Assembly: GCA_025455225.1 (NCBI GenBank)
Contig: JALOMY010000035.1
Coordinates: 1-13,409 of the forward strand
Length of the DNA stretch: 13,409 bases
Direction: 5' to 3'
DNA from: Cyclobacteriaceae bacterium
GTDB lineage: Bacteria; Bacteroidota; Bacteroidia; Cytophagales; Cyclobacteriaceae
A program made the translations under genes and the position numbers. The notes under the pieces were generated by a model. That model saw only the letters and a list, made by a program, of their open reading frames with translations. It did not search any database and was not told the origin of the DNA. Each line of letters starts with the position of its first letter. Position 1 is the first letter of the stretch. This document shows, piece by piece, positions 13,331 through 13,409 of the stretch.

Positions 13331-13409
13331 TACTTCAATGCTTTACTTATTTCGGAATAAATCAATCCAATTATGGCTACAGCAAAAACGAGGTAGAACA
13401 TGGTTAAAC
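13330..13409 (-). CDS. Small membrane peptide or C-terminal end of a gene cut by the window edge
   Basis: A frame ending at TAA 13332-13330 reads from ATG 13401 as 23 residues: MFYLVFAVAIIGLIY, then SEISKALK. It is one hydrophobic helix with a short basic tail. The frame stays open up to the window edge (two more full codons, Leu-Thr), so it may instead be the end of a longer protein. The stop codon overlaps the exbD start, so it belongs to the same operon. It does not look like the end of an ExbB protein, which I would expect to be charged and cytoplasmic. Both readings remain possible. Confidence 0.5.
   Translation of the reverse strand, partial: LTMFYLVFAVAIIGLIYSEISKALK

Overview
The window most resembles a chromosome of the phylum Bacteroidota, probably a Cytophagales-type member. 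The signs are: TAnnTTTG-type promoter boxes (TATTTTTG, TATCTTTG) in place of classical -10 boxes; weak or absent Shine-Dalgarno sequences; small lipoproteins and a lipoprotein with a DGDGDMG stretch; a fused E1 alpha/beta 2-oxoacid dehydrogenase; a Bacteroidota-type AMP nucleosidase; a lone HsdR N-terminal-domain protein; and a pair of exbD genes. Assignment below phylum level is inference. No phage, transposon, CRISPR array or plasmid feature is visible, so this looks like ordinary core chromosome.

Left part (1-2742), all on the plus strand: the 3' end of a TamB-like outer-membrane biogenesis gene, overlapped by a DUF2279/YfiM-like exported protein; a 134-residue protein that may have a YbjN-like fold; then rnpB, the RNA subunit of RNase P, with its own likely promoter and a strong terminator. 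rnpB is built from repeated TCCCGA/CCCCGA palindromes. Next (2743-5117) comes a receiver plus sigma-54 AAA+ regulator that has no DNA-binding domain. On the minus strand lie a 41-residue lipoprotein gene, too short for common ORF cut-offs, and a LuxE/CapK-like acyl-activating protein that starts with TTG.

Middle part (5118-9651): a 289-residue lipoprotein on plus; a large fused E1 alpha/beta thiamine-diphosphate dehydrogenase on minus, with a GTG start and an unusual GNA in the cofactor motif; and alanine dehydrogenase (ald) on plus. The last two are divergent, and their two promoters share an upstream region. Both enzymes act in carbon and amino-acid catabolism (oxidation of a 2-oxoacid; alanine to pyruvate), but a functional link is only inference.

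Right part (9652-13409): an orphan HsdR N-terminal-domain nuclease-like protein on minus; AMP nucleosidase on plus; a UMF1-family MFS transporter on minus; and an exbD-exbD pair on minus that ends in a strong terminator. Just upstream of the exbD pair lies a very short membrane-peptide reading frame that may be a 23-residue gene or the tail of a gene cut by the window edge. The exbD genes should encode parts of an ExbB/ExbD proton-driven motor that energises TonB-dependent transport; the ExbB/TolQ partner would lie beyond the right edge.

Genes are very tightly packed. Four convergent pairs have stop codons 0 to 20 bases apart. I did not find a convincing new multi-gene system. The best leads are the palindrome-built rnpB, the altered cofactor motif in the E1 enzyme, the HTH-less sigma-54 activator with a changed GAFTGA loop, and two very small genes.
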